A stretch of 64,000 bases of DNA from Citromicrobium bathyomarinum (GTDB lineage Bacteria > Pseudomonadota > Alphaproteobacteria > Sphingomonadales > Sphingomonadaceae). Position numbers and translations under genes: made by a program. Shown one piece after another: positions 45,679 to 54,729 of the stretch. The stretch covers positions 248,001-312,000 of the forward strand of contig NZ_JAINWL010000002.1 of assembly GCF_021021475.1 (NCBI RefSeq), in the 5' to 3' direction. Below the pieces are notes generated by a model, which saw only the letters and a program-made list of their open reading frames with translations, did no database searches and was not told the DNA's origin. Positions within the stretch are counted from its first letter, which is position 1; each line of letters starts with the position of its first letter.

Positions 45679-46818
45679 ATGCCACTTTATTACGACGACG
45701 ATCAGGCGATGCTGGCCGACAGCGCCAGCGATTTCATCCGCGAAGAAGGCAGCATTGCCAAGCAGCTGCGCCACTGGCGCGACCGCGACTGCAAGGACGG
45801 CTTCGGCCATGGCTTGTGGGAGCAGTTCGGCGAGATGGGCTTCACCGGCATCCTGCTTCCCGAAGAGGACGGCGGGCTGGGCATGGGCCAGGTCGAGGCG
45901 AACATCGTGCTCGAGGAAATCGGCGCGAACCTTACCCCGTCGCCCTTCCTCAGCTCCTCGGTTCTCGCCGCGACCGCGCTCAAGCATGGCAGCGACGACA
46001 CGCGCGGCCGCTGGCTGCCCGATCTGGTCGCGGGCAAGAACGTCTATGCCGTCGCGATCGACGAAGGCCCCAAGCACCGGCCCGAAAAGATCGCCTGCAA
46101 GGCAGAGAAGTCGGGCAATGGCTTCAAGCTGAGCGGCAAGAAGGACTTCGTGGTCTACGGCGCCAGCGCCGAGATGATCGTGGTCGCCGCGCGCACCTCG
46201 GGCAGCGATAGCGATGCCGACGGGATCACGCTGTTTGCGGTGCCGCAGGACGCGAGCGGAATGAGCCACGACAGCGTGCGGCTGGTCGACAGCTCGATGG
46301 CCAGCCACATCACCTTCGACGGGGTGGAGCTGGATGGCGACGCCGTGATCGGCGAAGTCGACGGCGGGCGCGAGATCCTGAACGCCATGCTGCGCGCAGG
46401 CCGCGTCGGCGCGTCGGCGGAAGGCGTAGGTGTCGCACGCGGCGCGATGGATATGACGGTCGACTATCTCAAGCAGCGCAAGCAGTTCGGGCAGCTGATC
46501 GGCAGCTTCCAGGCCCTGCAGCACCGCGCCGCCCACCTCTATTCCGAAGTCGAGATCGCCCGTGCGGTGACCATCAAGGCAGCGCAGCTGCTCGATGCGG
46601 GCAGCGAGCAGGCCGAGCTGATGACCTCGGTCGCCAAGGCCAAGGTCGCCAAGGCGGCGGGCCTCGCGGTCAAGGAAGGCGTGCAGATGCACGGCGGCAT
46701 CGGGATGACCGACGAATACGATATCGGCCTCTACATGAAGCGCGACCGTGCGCTGCAGGAATTCCTCGGCGACATGTACTACCACGCGGGCCGCGTGGCG
46801 GAACTGAGCGGATATTAG
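45679..46818 (+). CDS. Acyl-CoA dehydrogenase
   Basis: 379 residues and more divergent than its neighbour. It has GLGMGQVEANIVLEEIGANL, KKDFVVYGASAEMIVVAARTS and QRKQFGQLIGSFQALQHRAAHL, with KAKVAKAAGLAVKEGVQMHGGIGMTDEYDIGLYMKR near the C-terminus. The latter is a normal ACAD region. ATG 45679 uses a Shine-Dalgarno inside the preceding repeat. Together with the upstream ACAD and the downstream SDR it probably forms one pathway. Confidence 0.92.
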   Translation: MPLYYDDDQAMLADSASDFIREEGSIAKQLRHWRDRDCKDGFGHGLWEQFGEMGFTGILLPEEDGGLGMGQVEANIVLEEIGANLTPSPFLSSSVLAATALKHGSDDTRGRWLPDLVAGKNVYAVAIDEGPKHRPEKIACKAEKSGNGFKLSGKKDFVVYGASAEMIVVAARTSGSDSDADGITLFAVPQDASGMSHDSVRLVDSSMASHITFDGVELDGDAVIGEVDGGREILNAMLRAGRVGASAEGVGVARGAMDMTVDYLKQRKQFGQLIGSFQALQHRAAHLYSEVEIARAVTIKAAQLLDAGSEQAELMTSVAKAKVAKAAGLAVKEGVQMHGGIGMTDEYDIGLYMKRDRALQEFLGDMYYHAGRVAELSGY

Positions 46819-46841
46819 ACCTCAATATGTTGAAAAGTCCC

Positions 46842-46922
46842 TCGTCATTGCGAGCGTAGCGAAGCAATCCAGGGACCTGCGTCATGGATTGCCGCGTCGC
46901 CTGCGGCTCCTCGCAATGACGA
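46842..46922. repeat. Palindromic intergenic repeat (TCGTCATTGCGAG family)
   Basis: 13-bp perfect outer arms TCGTCATTGCGAG (46842-46854) and CTCGCAATGACGA (46910-46922), with inner arms GCAATCCA and TGGATTGC. This element family is widespread in alphaproteobacteria. It ends just before the ribosome-binding site of the SDR gene. Confidence 0.88.
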
Positions 46923-46938
46923 AGAAAGGATTTCTGTC

Positions 46939-47748
46939 ATGATGAAACTCACCGACCTTTTCGGTCTCGAAGGCAAGATCGCGCTGGTCACCGGCGGCAG
47001 CCGCGGGATCGGGCGCATGATCGTCGAAGGCCTGCTCGAAGCGGGCTGCGCGAAGGTCTATATCGTCGCGCGCAAGAAGGAGCAGGTCGACGAGACCGCC
47101 GCCGAACTGGGCGACAAGGTCATCGGCCTGGTCGGCGATCTCAGCCAGATGGACGGAATCAAGGCGCTGGCCGACGAACTCGCGAGCCGCGAGGACAAGC
47201 TCGACCTGCTGGTGAACAACGCGGGCGCCGCATGGGGCGAACCCTTCGAGGAGTTCAGCGAGGCCGGCTGGCACCGCACGATGGACCTCAACCTCAAGAC
47301 GCCGTTCTTCCTCACCCAGAAGCTGCTGCCGCTGCTCAAGAAGGCAGGCACGGCTGAGCGTCCGGCCAAAGTGCTGATGATCGCCAGCATCGACGGGATG
47401 AAGACCAACCCGTGGCCGACCTATCCCTATCAGGCGAGCAAGGCCGGGCTGATCCACCTCACCCGCCGCATGGCTGCCGAGCTGATCGGCCACAACATCG
47501 TGGTCAACGGGATCGGTCCGGGTGCTTTCCCCAGCGCGATGAACCGCGCTGCACGCGACAACGAGGAACTGGTAAAGCGCGGCATCCCCAGCAAGCGGGT
47601 GGGCGTGACCGAAGACATGGCCGCAGGCGCGATCTACCTGCTCAGCCGGGCTGGCGACTATGTCGTCGGCACGACGATCCCGATCGACGGCGGCGTGGTC
47701 AACGCCAATATCGGCGCGGGCAACTTCGTCGATCCGTCGGGCGATTAG
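46939..47748 (+). CDS. Short-chain dehydrogenase/reductase (RhlG/FabG-like)
   Basis: 269 residues. The cofactor motif TGGSRGIG is at 18-25, NNAG at about 93 and the catalytic YPYQASK at about 157-163. NAD(P)-dependent oxidoreductase acting on a 3-hydroxyacyl or similar substrate. It is the third gene of the plus-strand unit after two acyl-CoA dehydrogenases, so oxidation of a hydroxyacyl-CoA in beta-oxidation or a hydroxy acid route is plausible. Confidence 0.93.
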   Translation: MMKLTDLFGLEGKIALVTGGSRGIGRMIVEGLLEAGCAKVYIVARKKEQVDETAAELGDKVIGLVGDLSQMDGIKALADELASREDKLDLLVNNAGAAWGEPFEEFSEAGWHRTMDLNLKTPFFLTQKLLPLLKKAGTAERPAKVLMIASIDGMKTNPWPTYPYQASKAGLIHLTRRMAAELIGHNIVVNGIGPGAFPSAMNRAARDNEELVKRGIPSKRVGVTEDMAAGAIYLLSRAGDYVVGTTIPIDGGVVNANIGAGNFVDPSGD

Positions 47749-47824
47749 GCGCAGCGGCACGGGGCGGGCGGCAAGTGGACGCCGGCCCCTTAGATCGCCT
47801 GCCGGGGGCACGCTTGCCCGGCCG

Positions 47825-48778
47825 TCAGCCTGCCGGTGTCGTCCCTTCCTGCAACGCAGTGGTGGTACCCGAGAGATCCGCCAGGAATGTCCGCACGATC
47901 GGGGCGAGCACGCCGTAATCGGACCGGCCCTCACGCGTCACCATCCGCACATCGATCAGGCTCGCGCGGTCATCCTGCGCCGGAAGGGCGCGCAGGATGA
48001 AGATGAAGTCGACACCCAGCAGGGTATCGCGCCCCTGTGCTTCCAGCGTGGTGTCGCTGTCACCCGGCGCAATCGTCCAGCCGCGGTCCTCCGCCAATCG
48101 CTGTGCTTTGGCGAGCACCGCCGCAGGCTGCGCATCGATCCGGACGGAACGGATGTCGGGATAAGCGTCCTGATGCACCGCGGCCCAGCGCTGGCGCGGA
48201 TTGAGGCCGGTCATGTCGCTGTCGCCCGCGCCGGGAATGTCGTCGAAATTGTCGGGCCGCACGGTGAGGCTTCTGAATTGCGGCGGATCGGCTAGGTCGG
48301 TCGAGATATCGTGGATCGCGGGGTGGCCAATCCATGCAAGGCCCCAGCTTGCGGCATAGACAGCCGCGACCGCGCCACCGGCGAGACCGGCGATGACCGG
48401 CAACTCGAAGGCCGATTTGCCTGTCTTTCGCCGACGAAAGATGAAAGCGAGCAGCAGGACGACCGCGATGAGCCCCGCAAGGCCCGCGTACATGACGATA
48501 GAGACGGCCTGTCGCCATGCGATACCGCCAAGCGCACTGACGGCGATCATGGCGAGCATCGTCAGCAGCGCGGCGATGCCAACGACCCCGAGCATCCAGC
48601 CCAATTTGGAGCGACCGCGCGACTTCGACGAATTGTCTGCCGCGTCGCTCGCCCCGTCGTGGCTGGAGGGGACGCTGGCGGAAGCATGGCCGCCCTGCGC
48701 AACATCTTCGTCCTGCGTCACCGCGTCGCTCAGAGGAGGGACATCTTCGTCGCGAGTGGTCGAGCCGTTATCAGTCAT
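47825..48778 (-). CDS. DUF1499 membrane protein
   Basis: 317 residues. The hydrophilic N-terminus (about 1-60) is disordered, then three membrane segments lie at about 62-85, 93-113 and 123-145. The C-terminal DUF1499 domain starts HPAIHDISTDLADPPQF. The function is unknown; this domain is common in plants and proteobacteria. ATG 48778 with a GAGGAG site is chosen over an upstream ATG at 48802. The C-terminal half includes RSVRIDAQPAAVLAKAQRLAEDRGW, typical of the domain. Confidence 0.88.
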   Translation of the reverse strand: MTDNGSTTRDEDVPPLSDAVTQDEDVAQGGHASASVPSSHDGASDAADNSSKSRGRSKLGWMLGVVGIAALLTMLAMIAVSALGGIAWRQAVSIVMYAGLAGLIAVVLLLAFIFRRRKTGKSAFELPVIAGLAGGAVAAVYAASWGLAWIGHPAIHDISTDLADPPQFRSLTVRPDNFDDIPGAGDSDMTGLNPRQRWAAVHQDAYPDIRSVRIDAQPAAVLAKAQRLAEDRGWTIAPGDSDTTLEAQGRDTLLGVDFIFILRALPAQDDRASLIDVRMVTREGRSDYGVLAPIVRTFLADLSGTTTALQEGTTPAG

Positions 48779-48861
48779 CAGGCCAGTCTCCTCGATGCGC
48801 ATTGGGGCAACGCCCGCATTGGTCCGCTCTTACTGGCAGAGCTGCCGGGGCAGAGCCAGCG

Positions 48862-49527
48862 CTACCCCATCAATTCGCGCACGAAGGGGATCAGCCCGGT
48901 CTGGCGCGTGCGCTTCATGCGTTCGGCGTGCAGGATCTCGCGCACCTTGGTGAAGCACGCATCGACATTGTCGTTGATCACGACATAGTCGTATTCGGCC
49001 CAGTGGCTGATTTCGGCGCGCGCGCGTTCCATCCGGCTGTTGACCACCTCTTCGCTGTCGAGCGCGCGGGCGGTCAGGCGGCGGTGCAGTTCCTCGAGGC
49101 TGGGCGGCAGGATGAACACGCTGACCGTGTCCTGCTGGTCTTTCTGGTAAAGCTGCTGCGTGCCCTGCCAGTCGATGTCGAACAGGTAATCCTGCCCGCG
49201 CTTCAGCCCTTCGCGGATGTGGCCCTTGGGCGTGCCGTAGCGATTGCCGAACACGGGCGCCCATTCGTAGAACCCGTCTTCTTCCACCAGCCGGTCGAAC
49301 TCTTCGTTGCTGACGAAGTGATAGTCCTTGCCATCCACCTCGCCCTCGCGCGGGGCGCGCGTGGTGGCGGAGACCGACAGCATGATCTCCTCGTCCGAGG
49401 CAAGCAGCATGCGCGACAGCGTCGTTTTGCCCGCGCCGGAAGGCGAGGAGAGGATGAACATGACGCCCCTGCGATGAAGCGTGTCGGTCTCGTGCGAGTG
49501 GGAGGAGGAGTCGGGCATATCCGCCAT
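48862..49527 (-). CDS. gmk: Guanylate kinase
   Basis: 221 residues. It converts GMP to GDP with ATP. The P-loop SSPSGAGKTT is at about 27-36, followed by VSATTRAPREGEVDGKDYHFV and FDIDWQGTQQL. The N-terminal 20 residues are a variable extension; the start at ATG 49527 is likely but not certain. An essential housekeeping enzyme. Confidence 0.97.
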   Translation of the reverse strand: MADMPDSSSHSHETDTLHRRGVMFILSSPSGAGKTTLSRMLLASDEEIMLSVSATTRAPREGEVDGKDYHFVSNEEFDRLVEEDGFYEWAPVFGNRYGTPKGHIREGLKRGQDYLFDIDWQGTQQLYQKDQQDTVSVFILPPSLEELHRRLTARALDSEEVVNSRMERARAEISHWAEYDYVVINDNVDACFTKVREILHAERMKRTRQTGLIPFVRELMG

Positions 49528-49593
49528 TGGCCCGTCCGGGCGGGTCAGATCAACCCTTCGCGTCGGCTAAATCCGTAAAGGGTGCGTGCGCGC

Positions 49594-49992
49594 TTACGCG
49601 TCGGCGGCGTCTTCCAGAATCTGCGCATCGCCCTTGGCCCGCGCCTTCTTGGCCTGCCGCCGGTCGTACAGCGCCTTGGCCAGCATTCCGCCGCCGACCA
49701 CCACCGCGCCGGTGGAGGAGCGCGCAGCGACCTTGGACAGGGCGAGTGCGGTCAGCGTCGATCCCAGTCCCTGGTTCTCTGCTGCGGCTTCGGCGGTATC
49801 CTTGCCATAACGCCCGCGCAGCATGCGCTTGTCGACGGCCCGGCGCAGCAGGATCGATCCGGTGCGCACGATCGCGTTGGCCATGATCAGGTTGGCTGCC
49901 GGATTGGGGGAGAGGCCCGGCACCGCTTCGCCGCGGGCGCGTGCCTGTCCGCGGGCGACCTTGCGGCGCAGTTCCTCGCGGCGTTTGCTCAT
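49594..49992 (-). CDS. Hypothetical protein
   Basis: 132 residues, basic N-terminus (SKRREELRRKVARGQARARG) and a weakly hydrophobic middle with TGAVVVGGGMLAKALYDRRQAKKARAKG. No signal peptide or clear membrane helix. The family is not recognised, but similar genes are expected in Sphingomonadales (inference). It lies between gmk and sspB on the same strand. Confidence 0.75.
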   Translation of the reverse strand: MSKRREELRRKVARGQARARGEAVPGLSPNPAANLIMANAIVRTGSILLRRAVDKRMLRGRYGKDTAEAAAENQGLGSTLTALALSKVAARSSTGAVVVGGGMLAKALYDRRQAKKARAKGDAQILEDAADA

Positions 49993-50049
49993 CTGGTCAG
50001 GCCCCCTGGCTTGCAGGCTCCGGACGCGCTGACGAGTGTGTGCGGAGCG

Positions 50050-50562
50050 TTACTTCTTGCGGCCGAAATCGACCGTGACGACGTTCGAGCCGTCTTCGTT
50101 CTTGGTAACGGCCTCGCGCGGATCGCGTTCCGCATCGTCCGACCCGTCGTTTCCTGCGGCATCGGTCGGGGTGGGGTAGTCCTCCACCTCGGTCGCCTGG
50201 AACTGCAGACCGAAATCGACCGCCGGATCGACGAAGGCGGTGATCGCGGAGAACGGCACCACCAGATGCGAGGATCGCTGGTTGAAGCTGAGCCCGACCG
50301 AAAAGCCCACTTCGGTCACGTTTAGATCCCAGAACTTGTTCTGCAGGACGATCGTCATCTCGTCCGGAAAACGCTCCCGCAGATGGTCGGGTATCTCGAC
50401 CCCGGGCACGCCGGTCTTGAAGGTGATGTAGAAATGGTGGTTGCCGGGCAGCGTACCGCCGCCCGCCTCGATTTCACCAAGCACGCTGCCGACCACGGCG
50501 CGCAGGGCCTCCTGCACGATCTGGTCGTAGGGGATCAGGCTATCGGGCGCATCGTCACTCAT
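50050..50562 (-). CDS. sspB: SspB family ClpXP adaptor
   Basis: 170 residues. The SspB core (about 15-125) has [41 protein letters not shown] and the ends FGLQF. In alphaproteobacteria it delivers ssrA-tagged proteins and other substrates to ClpXP. The tail is acidic and disordered and ends in [10 protein letters not shown], where a ClpX-binding motif would be expected. ATG 50562 is preferred over an upstream GTG. It is divergent from hisB. Confidence 0.9.
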   Translation of the reverse strand: MSDDAPDSLIPYDQIVQEALRAVVGSVLGEIEAGGGTLPGNHHFYITFKTGVPGVEIPDHLRERFPDEMTIVLQNKFWDLNVTEVGFSVGLSFNQRSSHLVVPFSAITAFVDPAVDFGLQFQATEVEDYPTPTDAAGNDGSDDAERDPREAVTKNEDGSNVVTVDFGRKK

Positions 50563-50647
50563 CACGTGGCTAGGTGGCGGCGAGCGCGCGTATGGTCAAG
50601 CGCAGAATGCTTGCGCGCAGCCCCGGTCACGGATAGCGCGCGTCCCC

Positions 50648-51241
50648 ATGCGAACCGGTCTGATAGAGCGCGATACCAAGGAAACGCGCATCCGCGTGGC
50701 GGTGAACCTTGATGGTACCGGCACCTACGAGGTGGCGACGGGGATCGGCTTTCTCGACCATATGGTCGAGCAGTTCTCCCGCCATTCGCTGATCGATGTG
50801 GAGATGAAGGTCGATGGCGACCTGCATGTCGACCAGCATCATACCACCGAAGACAGCGCGATCGCGCTGGGCCAGGCACTGACGCAGGCGCTGGGCGACA
50901 AGGGCGGGATTGGGCGCTACGGCACCGCCTATTCGCCGATGGACGAGACTTTGGCGCGGGTTGCGCTGGATATCTCGGGGCGGCCCTGGTGCGTGTGGCG
51001 CGCGGGCTTTAGCCAGACCAAGCTGGGCGAGTGGGACACCGAACTGATCGAGCACTGGTTCCAGTCGGTCGCGCAGACCGCCGGGCTGACCCTGCACGTC
51101 GAGCTGCTGTACGGCAGCAACAACCACCATATCTGCGAGGCGATCTACAAGGGCTTCGCCCGCGCGATGCGGCAGGCGGTTGAGATCGACCCGCGCAAGG
51201 GCGGGGCCATTCCTTCCACCAAGGGCATCCTGGGTGGCTGA
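50648..51241 (+). CDS. hisB: Imidazoleglycerol-phosphate dehydratase
   Basis: 197 residues. It removes water from imidazoleglycerol phosphate in histidine synthesis. [45 protein letters not shown] and [17 protein letters not shown] carry the manganese-binding histidines and acids. It is the monofunctional type, without a phosphatase domain. Its stop lies 8 bp inside hisH, so translation is coupled. Confidence 0.97.
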   Translation: MRTGLIERDTKETRIRVAVNLDGTGTYEVATGIGFLDHMVEQFSRHSLIDVEMKVDGDLHVDQHHTTEDSAIALGQALTQALGDKGGIGRYGTAYSPMDETLARVALDISGRPWCVWRAGFSQTKLGEWDTELIEHWFQSVAQTAGLTLHVELLYGSNNHHICEAIYKGFARAMRQAVEIDPRKGGAIPSTKGILGG

Positions 51242-51851
51242 TCGTGTCGCGCTGATCGATTACGGTGCCGGGAACCTGCATTCGGTCGAAAACGCGCTCA
51301 GGCGGGTCGGCGCGGATGTCGCACTGGTTTCGGATGGGGATGCGCTGGCGAAGGCGGAGCGGATCGTGCTGCCTGGCGTGGGCGCGTTTGCCGCCTGCTA
51401 CGAAGGCCTTGCCAGCCTGCCCGGAATGATCGAGGCGCTGGAAGGGCGCGTGCTCAAGGACGGCGTGCCCTTCCTCGGCATCTGCGTCGGCATGCAATTG
51501 CTCGCCGACAAGGGGCTGGAGCATGGCGAGACGCCGGGGCTCGGCTGGATCGGCGGCGAGGTGCGCGCGCTCGAGCCGTCCGAACACGTGAAGGTGCCGC
51601 ATATGGGCTGGAACGACGTGGTCGTTGCCGACGATGCGAGCGGGCTGATCCACCCGGGCGAGGCCTATTTCCTGCATTCCTACGCCTTCGATGTCGCCGA
51701 CCACGCGCACGTTGCCGCGCGTACCGATCACGGCGGATCGGTGACGGCGGCGGTCGCGCGCGGCAACATTCTCGGCGTGCAGTTTCACCCGGAGAAGAGC
51801 CAGGCCTACGGGCTGGCGCTGCTCGAGAGGTTTTTGAAGTGGAAGCCCTAA
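51234..51851 (+). CDS. hisH: Imidazole glycerol phosphate synthase, glutamine amidotransferase subunit
   Basis: 205 residues from GTG 51234, overlapping hisB by 8 bp. The class I amidotransferase triad is complete: Cys84 in GICVGMQ, then His185 and Glu187 in FHPEKS. It supplies ammonia to HisF. A palindromic repeat element separates it from hisA. Confidence 0.96.
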   Translation: MADRVALIDYGAGNLHSVENALRRVGADVALVSDGDALAKAERIVLPGVGAFAACYEGLASLPGMIEALEGRVLKDGVPFLGICVGMQLLADKGLEHGETPGLGWIGGEVRALEPSEHVKVPHMGWNDVVVADDASGLIHPGEAYFLHSYAFDVADHAHVAARTDHGGSVTAAVARGNILGVQFHPEKSQAYGLALLERFLKWKP

Positions 51852-51854
51852 CTC

Positions 51855-51931
51855 CCGTCATTCCCGCGAAGGCGGGAATCCCGCTAACCTTCTACCAGCG
51901 GCCGGAGACCCCCGCCTTCGCGGGGGTGACG
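51855..51931. repeat. Intergenic palindromic repeat between hisH and hisA
   Basis: Two hairpins, TTCCCGCGAAGGCGGGAA (51861-51878) and ACCCCCGCCTTCGCGGGGGT (51908-51927), flanked by GTCAT and GACGAC. The GTCATTCCCGCGAAGGCGGGAATC motif is a widespread repeat. Confidence 0.88.
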
Positions 51932-51948
51932 ACAATCGAGACAAACGC

Positions 51949-52674
51949 ATGATCATCTTCCCCGCTATCGACCTCAAGGGCGGCAATGTCGTCCGCCTCG
52001 CCGAAGGCGATATGGACCGCGCGACCATTTACGGCGACGACCCCGGCGAACAAGCCGCGCGCTTTGCCGAAGCTGGCGCGAGCTGGCTGCACGTGGTCGA
52101 CCTCGACGGCGCCTTCGCCGGCGAGGCGGTCAACGCGCATGCGGTCGAATCCATCCTTAAGCGCTTCCCCGGCAAGGTGCAGCTGGGCGGAGGCATCCGC
52201 ACGCGCGAAGGCGCGGAGCGCTGGCTCGAGCTGGGCGTGGCGCGGGTGGTCATCGGGACCGCGGCGCTGAAGGACCCCGAGCTGGTCAAGGCGCTGGCGG
52301 CGGATCATCCGGGCCGCGTGGTGGTCGCAGTCGATGCTCGCGACGGCATGGTCGCGACCGAGGGCTGGGCGAGCGTTTCCGACCTGCCAGTAGAAGACCT
52401 GGCGCGCCGATTCGAGGATGCAGGCGTCGCCGCGCTGCTGTTCACCGATATCGGCCGCGACGGACTGCTCAAGGGCTGCAACGTCGAGGCGACTTTGGCG
52501 CTGGCCAAGGCGCAGTCGCTGCCTGTCATCGCCAGCGGCGGCGTCGCTGACATCGAGGATATCCGCGCCCTCGCACCGCACGCCGCGGAAGGTATCGAAG
52601 GCGTGATTACCGGCCGCGCGCTGTACGACGGGAGGCTGAATCTGGCAGAGGCGCTGCGTGTGGGGGCGGTGTGA
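51949..52674 (+). CDS. hisA: ProFAR isomerase
   Basis: 241 residues. It isomerises the aminoimidazole carboxamide ribonucleotide intermediate in histidine synthesis. FPAIDLKGGNVVRL at the N-terminus, LGGGIRTREGAERWLELG and VIASGGVADIEDI at the phosphate-binding loops are intact. It is a half-barrel duplicate related to hisF. Repeats flank it on both sides. Confidence 0.97.
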   Translation: MIIFPAIDLKGGNVVRLAEGDMDRATIYGDDPGEQAARFAEAGASWLHVVDLDGAFAGEAVNAHAVESILKRFPGKVQLGGGIRTREGAERWLELGVARVVIGTAALKDPELVKALAADHPGRVVVAVDARDGMVATEGWASVSDLPVEDLARRFEDAGVAALLFTDIGRDGLLKGCNVEATLALAKAQSLPVIASGGVADIEDIRALAPHAAEGIEGVITGRALYDGRLNLAEALRVGAV

Positions 52675-52677
52675 TCC

Positions 52678-52840
52678 AGCCCCCTCACCAAGCTTCGCTA
52701 GCCGCAGACGCGGCAAGCTGCGCTATCCTCTCCCACAGGGGGAGAGGGAATTGTGCCGCATCCATCCTCTCCCCTTGCGGGAGAGGATACGCAGGCTTGG
52801 ACCTGCCAGGTCCTAGCCGAAGTTGGAGAGGGGGGATGGC
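52678..52840. repeat. Intergenic repeat between hisA and the small membrane gene
   Basis: Contains CCTCTCCCACAGGGGGAGAGG and CCTCTCCCCTTGCGGGAGAGG hairpins, joined by a segment with CTAGCCGCAGACGCGGC. The right end GGAGAGGGGGG serves as ribosome-binding site of the next gene. Confidence 0.8.
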
Positions 52841-52843
52841 CCC

Positions 52844-53101
52844 ATGACCTTCGTCGATATCGCGCTGATCGCCACCTTGGTGATGCTGGTCATCGCCGCG
52901 GTCGACGCGGTGCGGGGCAAGACCGCGCTGGGCAAATTCCGGCTGAGCAAGAAGGATGAAGACCCGAGCCGCTTCTGGTTCGCGATCGTCCTCTACATCA
53001 ACATGGCGTTCGGGATGTTCTGGCTGGCGGGGCAGGTTGCGCCATCGACCTTCACCGGAGACCAGGCACCGACCGTCGCCAACGAAAAGCACATGACATG
53101 A
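52844..53101 (+). CDS. Small membrane protein inside the his cluster
   Basis: 85 residues with two predicted membrane segments (about 3-22 and 50-70). The middle has [23 protein letters not shown]. The stop overlaps the hisF start by ATGA, so it is co-translated with hisF. Its ribosome-binding site lies at the edge of an intergenic repeat. No known his enzyme matches it. It may be unrelated to histidine synthesis and only sit in the cluster. Confidence 0.82.
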   Translation: MTFVDIALIATLVMLVIAAVDAVRGKTALGKFRLSKKDEDPSRFWFAIVLYINMAFGMFWLAGQVAPSTFTGDQAPTVANEKHMT

Positions 53102-53886
53102 CCGTTCGTATCCGCGTGATCCCCTGTCTCGACGTGGCCGAGGGCCGCGTGGTCAAGGGCGTCAATTTCGTCGACCTGCGCGATGCGGGCGATCCGGTCG
53201 AGCAGGCGCATGCCTACGACCTCGCGGGCGCGGACGAGCTGTGCTTCCTCGACATTTCCGCGAGCCATGAAGGACGCGCGACGCTGGCCGATATCGTCCG
53301 GCGTACCGCCGAAGTCTGCTTCATGCCGCTGACCGTGGGTGGCGGGGTGCGCAGCGTCGAGGATGCGCGCACGCTGCTGCTGGCAGGCGCTGACAAGGTC
53401 GCTATCAATTCCGCCGCCGTGGCGCGGCCCGAACTGGTCGACGATATCGCGCAGCGCATGGGCAGCCAGTGCGTGGTCGCCTCGGTCGACGCCCGGCGCG
53501 GCGAAAGCGGGCGCTACGAGATATTCACCCACGGCGGCCGCCGCGCGACCGGGATCGACGCGCTCGAACACGCCACGAAGCTGGCGCAGCTGGGCGCGGG
53601 CGAACTGCTCGTCACCTCGATGGATCGCGACGGGACCAAGGATGGCTACGACCTAGAACTGACGCGGATGATCGCCGATGCGGTCGATGTGCCGGTGATC
53701 GCCAGTGGCGGGGTCGGCACGCTGGATCACATGGTAGCCGGTGTGCGCGAGGGCCATGCCAGCGCGGTGCTGGCCGCCAGCATCTTCCATTTCGGGCAGC
53801 ATACTATTGCCGAGGCGCAGGACGCGCTACGCGCGGCGGGCTTGCCTGCGCGCCACCCGGAACCCTACGCAGGGACGCACGGTTGA
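53098..53886 (+). CDS. hisF: Imidazole glycerol phosphate synthase, cyclase subunit
   Basis: 262 residues. The N-terminal [19 protein letters not shown] has catalytic Asp11, and [18 protein letters not shown] is the second conserved site. It makes imidazoleglycerol phosphate and AICAR with ammonia from HisH. It overlaps the preceding small gene by 4 bp and is followed 34 bp later by hisE. Confidence 0.98.
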   Translation: MTVRIRVIPCLDVAEGRVVKGVNFVDLRDAGDPVEQAHAYDLAGADELCFLDISASHEGRATLADIVRRTAEVCFMPLTVGGGVRSVEDARTLLLAGADKVAINSAAVARPELVDDIAQRMGSQCVVASVDARRGESGRYEIFTHGGRRATGIDALEHATKLAQLGAGELLVTSMDRDGTKDGYDLELTRMIADAVDVPVIASGGVGTLDHMVAGVREGHASAVLAASIFHFGQHTIAEAQDALRAAGLPARHPEPYAGTHG

Positions 53887-53920
53887 GGCGTCACGTATAA
53901 CCAGAAAGAGGACCGTCTGG

Positions 53921-54259
53921 ATGGAAACTCTCGCTCGCCTGGAAAAGGTGATCCTTGAACGTCGCAATTGCGATCCCGAAACCAGCTATGTCGCTCTGCT
54001 CAAGCGCGACGGGCGGCCCAAGATGGCGCGCAAGCTGGGCGAGGAAGCGGTCGAGGCGGTGGTCGCCGGGCTTTCGGGCAGTGACGAGGAACTGGTCGGC
54101 GAAGCCGCCGACGTGCTGTTCCACCTGATGGTGTTGCTGGCCGACCGCGGGATCGCGCTGGACGACGTGCTCGCCGAACTCGACCGGCGCGAGGGCATCT
54201 CGGGGATCGAGGAGAAGGCCAGCCGCGAGAGCCAGGAGGAGACGAGCGATGCCGATTGA
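53921..54259 (+). CDS. hisE: Phosphoribosyl-ATP diphosphatase
   Basis: 112 residues. The MazG-like all-helix fold has ARKLGEEAVEAVVAGL and VGEAADVLFHLMVLLADRGI with the conserved acids that bind magnesium. ATG 53921 follows AAAGAGG. It overlaps the HIT gene by 11 bp. Second step of histidine synthesis. Confidence 0.96.
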   Translation: METLARLEKVILERRNCDPETSYVALLKRDGRPKMARKLGEEAVEAVVAGLSGSDEELVGEAADVLFHLMVLLADRGIALDDVLAELDRREGISGIEEKASRESQEETSDAD

Positions 54260-54623
54260 TCCGACCGCACCCTACGACGACGACAATATCTTCGCCAAGC
54301 TCCTGCGCGGCGAGATCCCCTGCACCAAGGTGTACGAGGACGACTGGGCCTTCGCGTTCGAGGATATTGCTCCGCAGGCCGAAATCCACACGCTGGTGAT
54401 CCCCAAGGGCAGGTATGTCAGCTGGGACGATTTTGCGCAGAAGGCATCGGACGAGGAGATTGCCGGGCTGGTTCGCGCGGTCGGCACCGTGGCGCGCGCG
54501 AAAGGGCTGGTCGAGCCCGGCTATCGCCTGCTGGCCAATGTGGGTGAGAATGGCGGGCAGGAAGTGCCGCATTTCCACGTCCACATCTTCGGCGGGCAGA
54601 AGCTGGGGCGGATGATCGCCTGA
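54249..54623 (+). CDS. HIT family nucleotide-binding protein (HinT-like)
   Basis: 124 residues. The histidine triad HFHVHIFGG (His108, His110, His112) is complete. HinT-like enzymes hydrolyse nucleoside phosphoramidates. It overlaps hisE by 11 bp, so it is the last gene of the his transcript. The his overlap with this gene is common in alphaproteobacteria. Confidence 0.95.
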   Translation: MPIDPTAPYDDDNIFAKLLRGEIPCTKVYEDDWAFAFEDIAPQAEIHTLVIPKGRYVSWDDFAQKASDEEIAGLVRAVGTVARAKGLVEPGYRLLANVGENGGQEVPHFHVHIFGGQKLGRMIA

Positions 54624-54729
54624 TCGGACCGCTTCTTCTGGCGCGGCGGGCGAACCGCTCCCACCGTGCGACAGTCCGCTTGAATGTGATTGCCGCTCCG
54701 AACAGCTTTCCGGTAAAGGCGTGCCCTGC

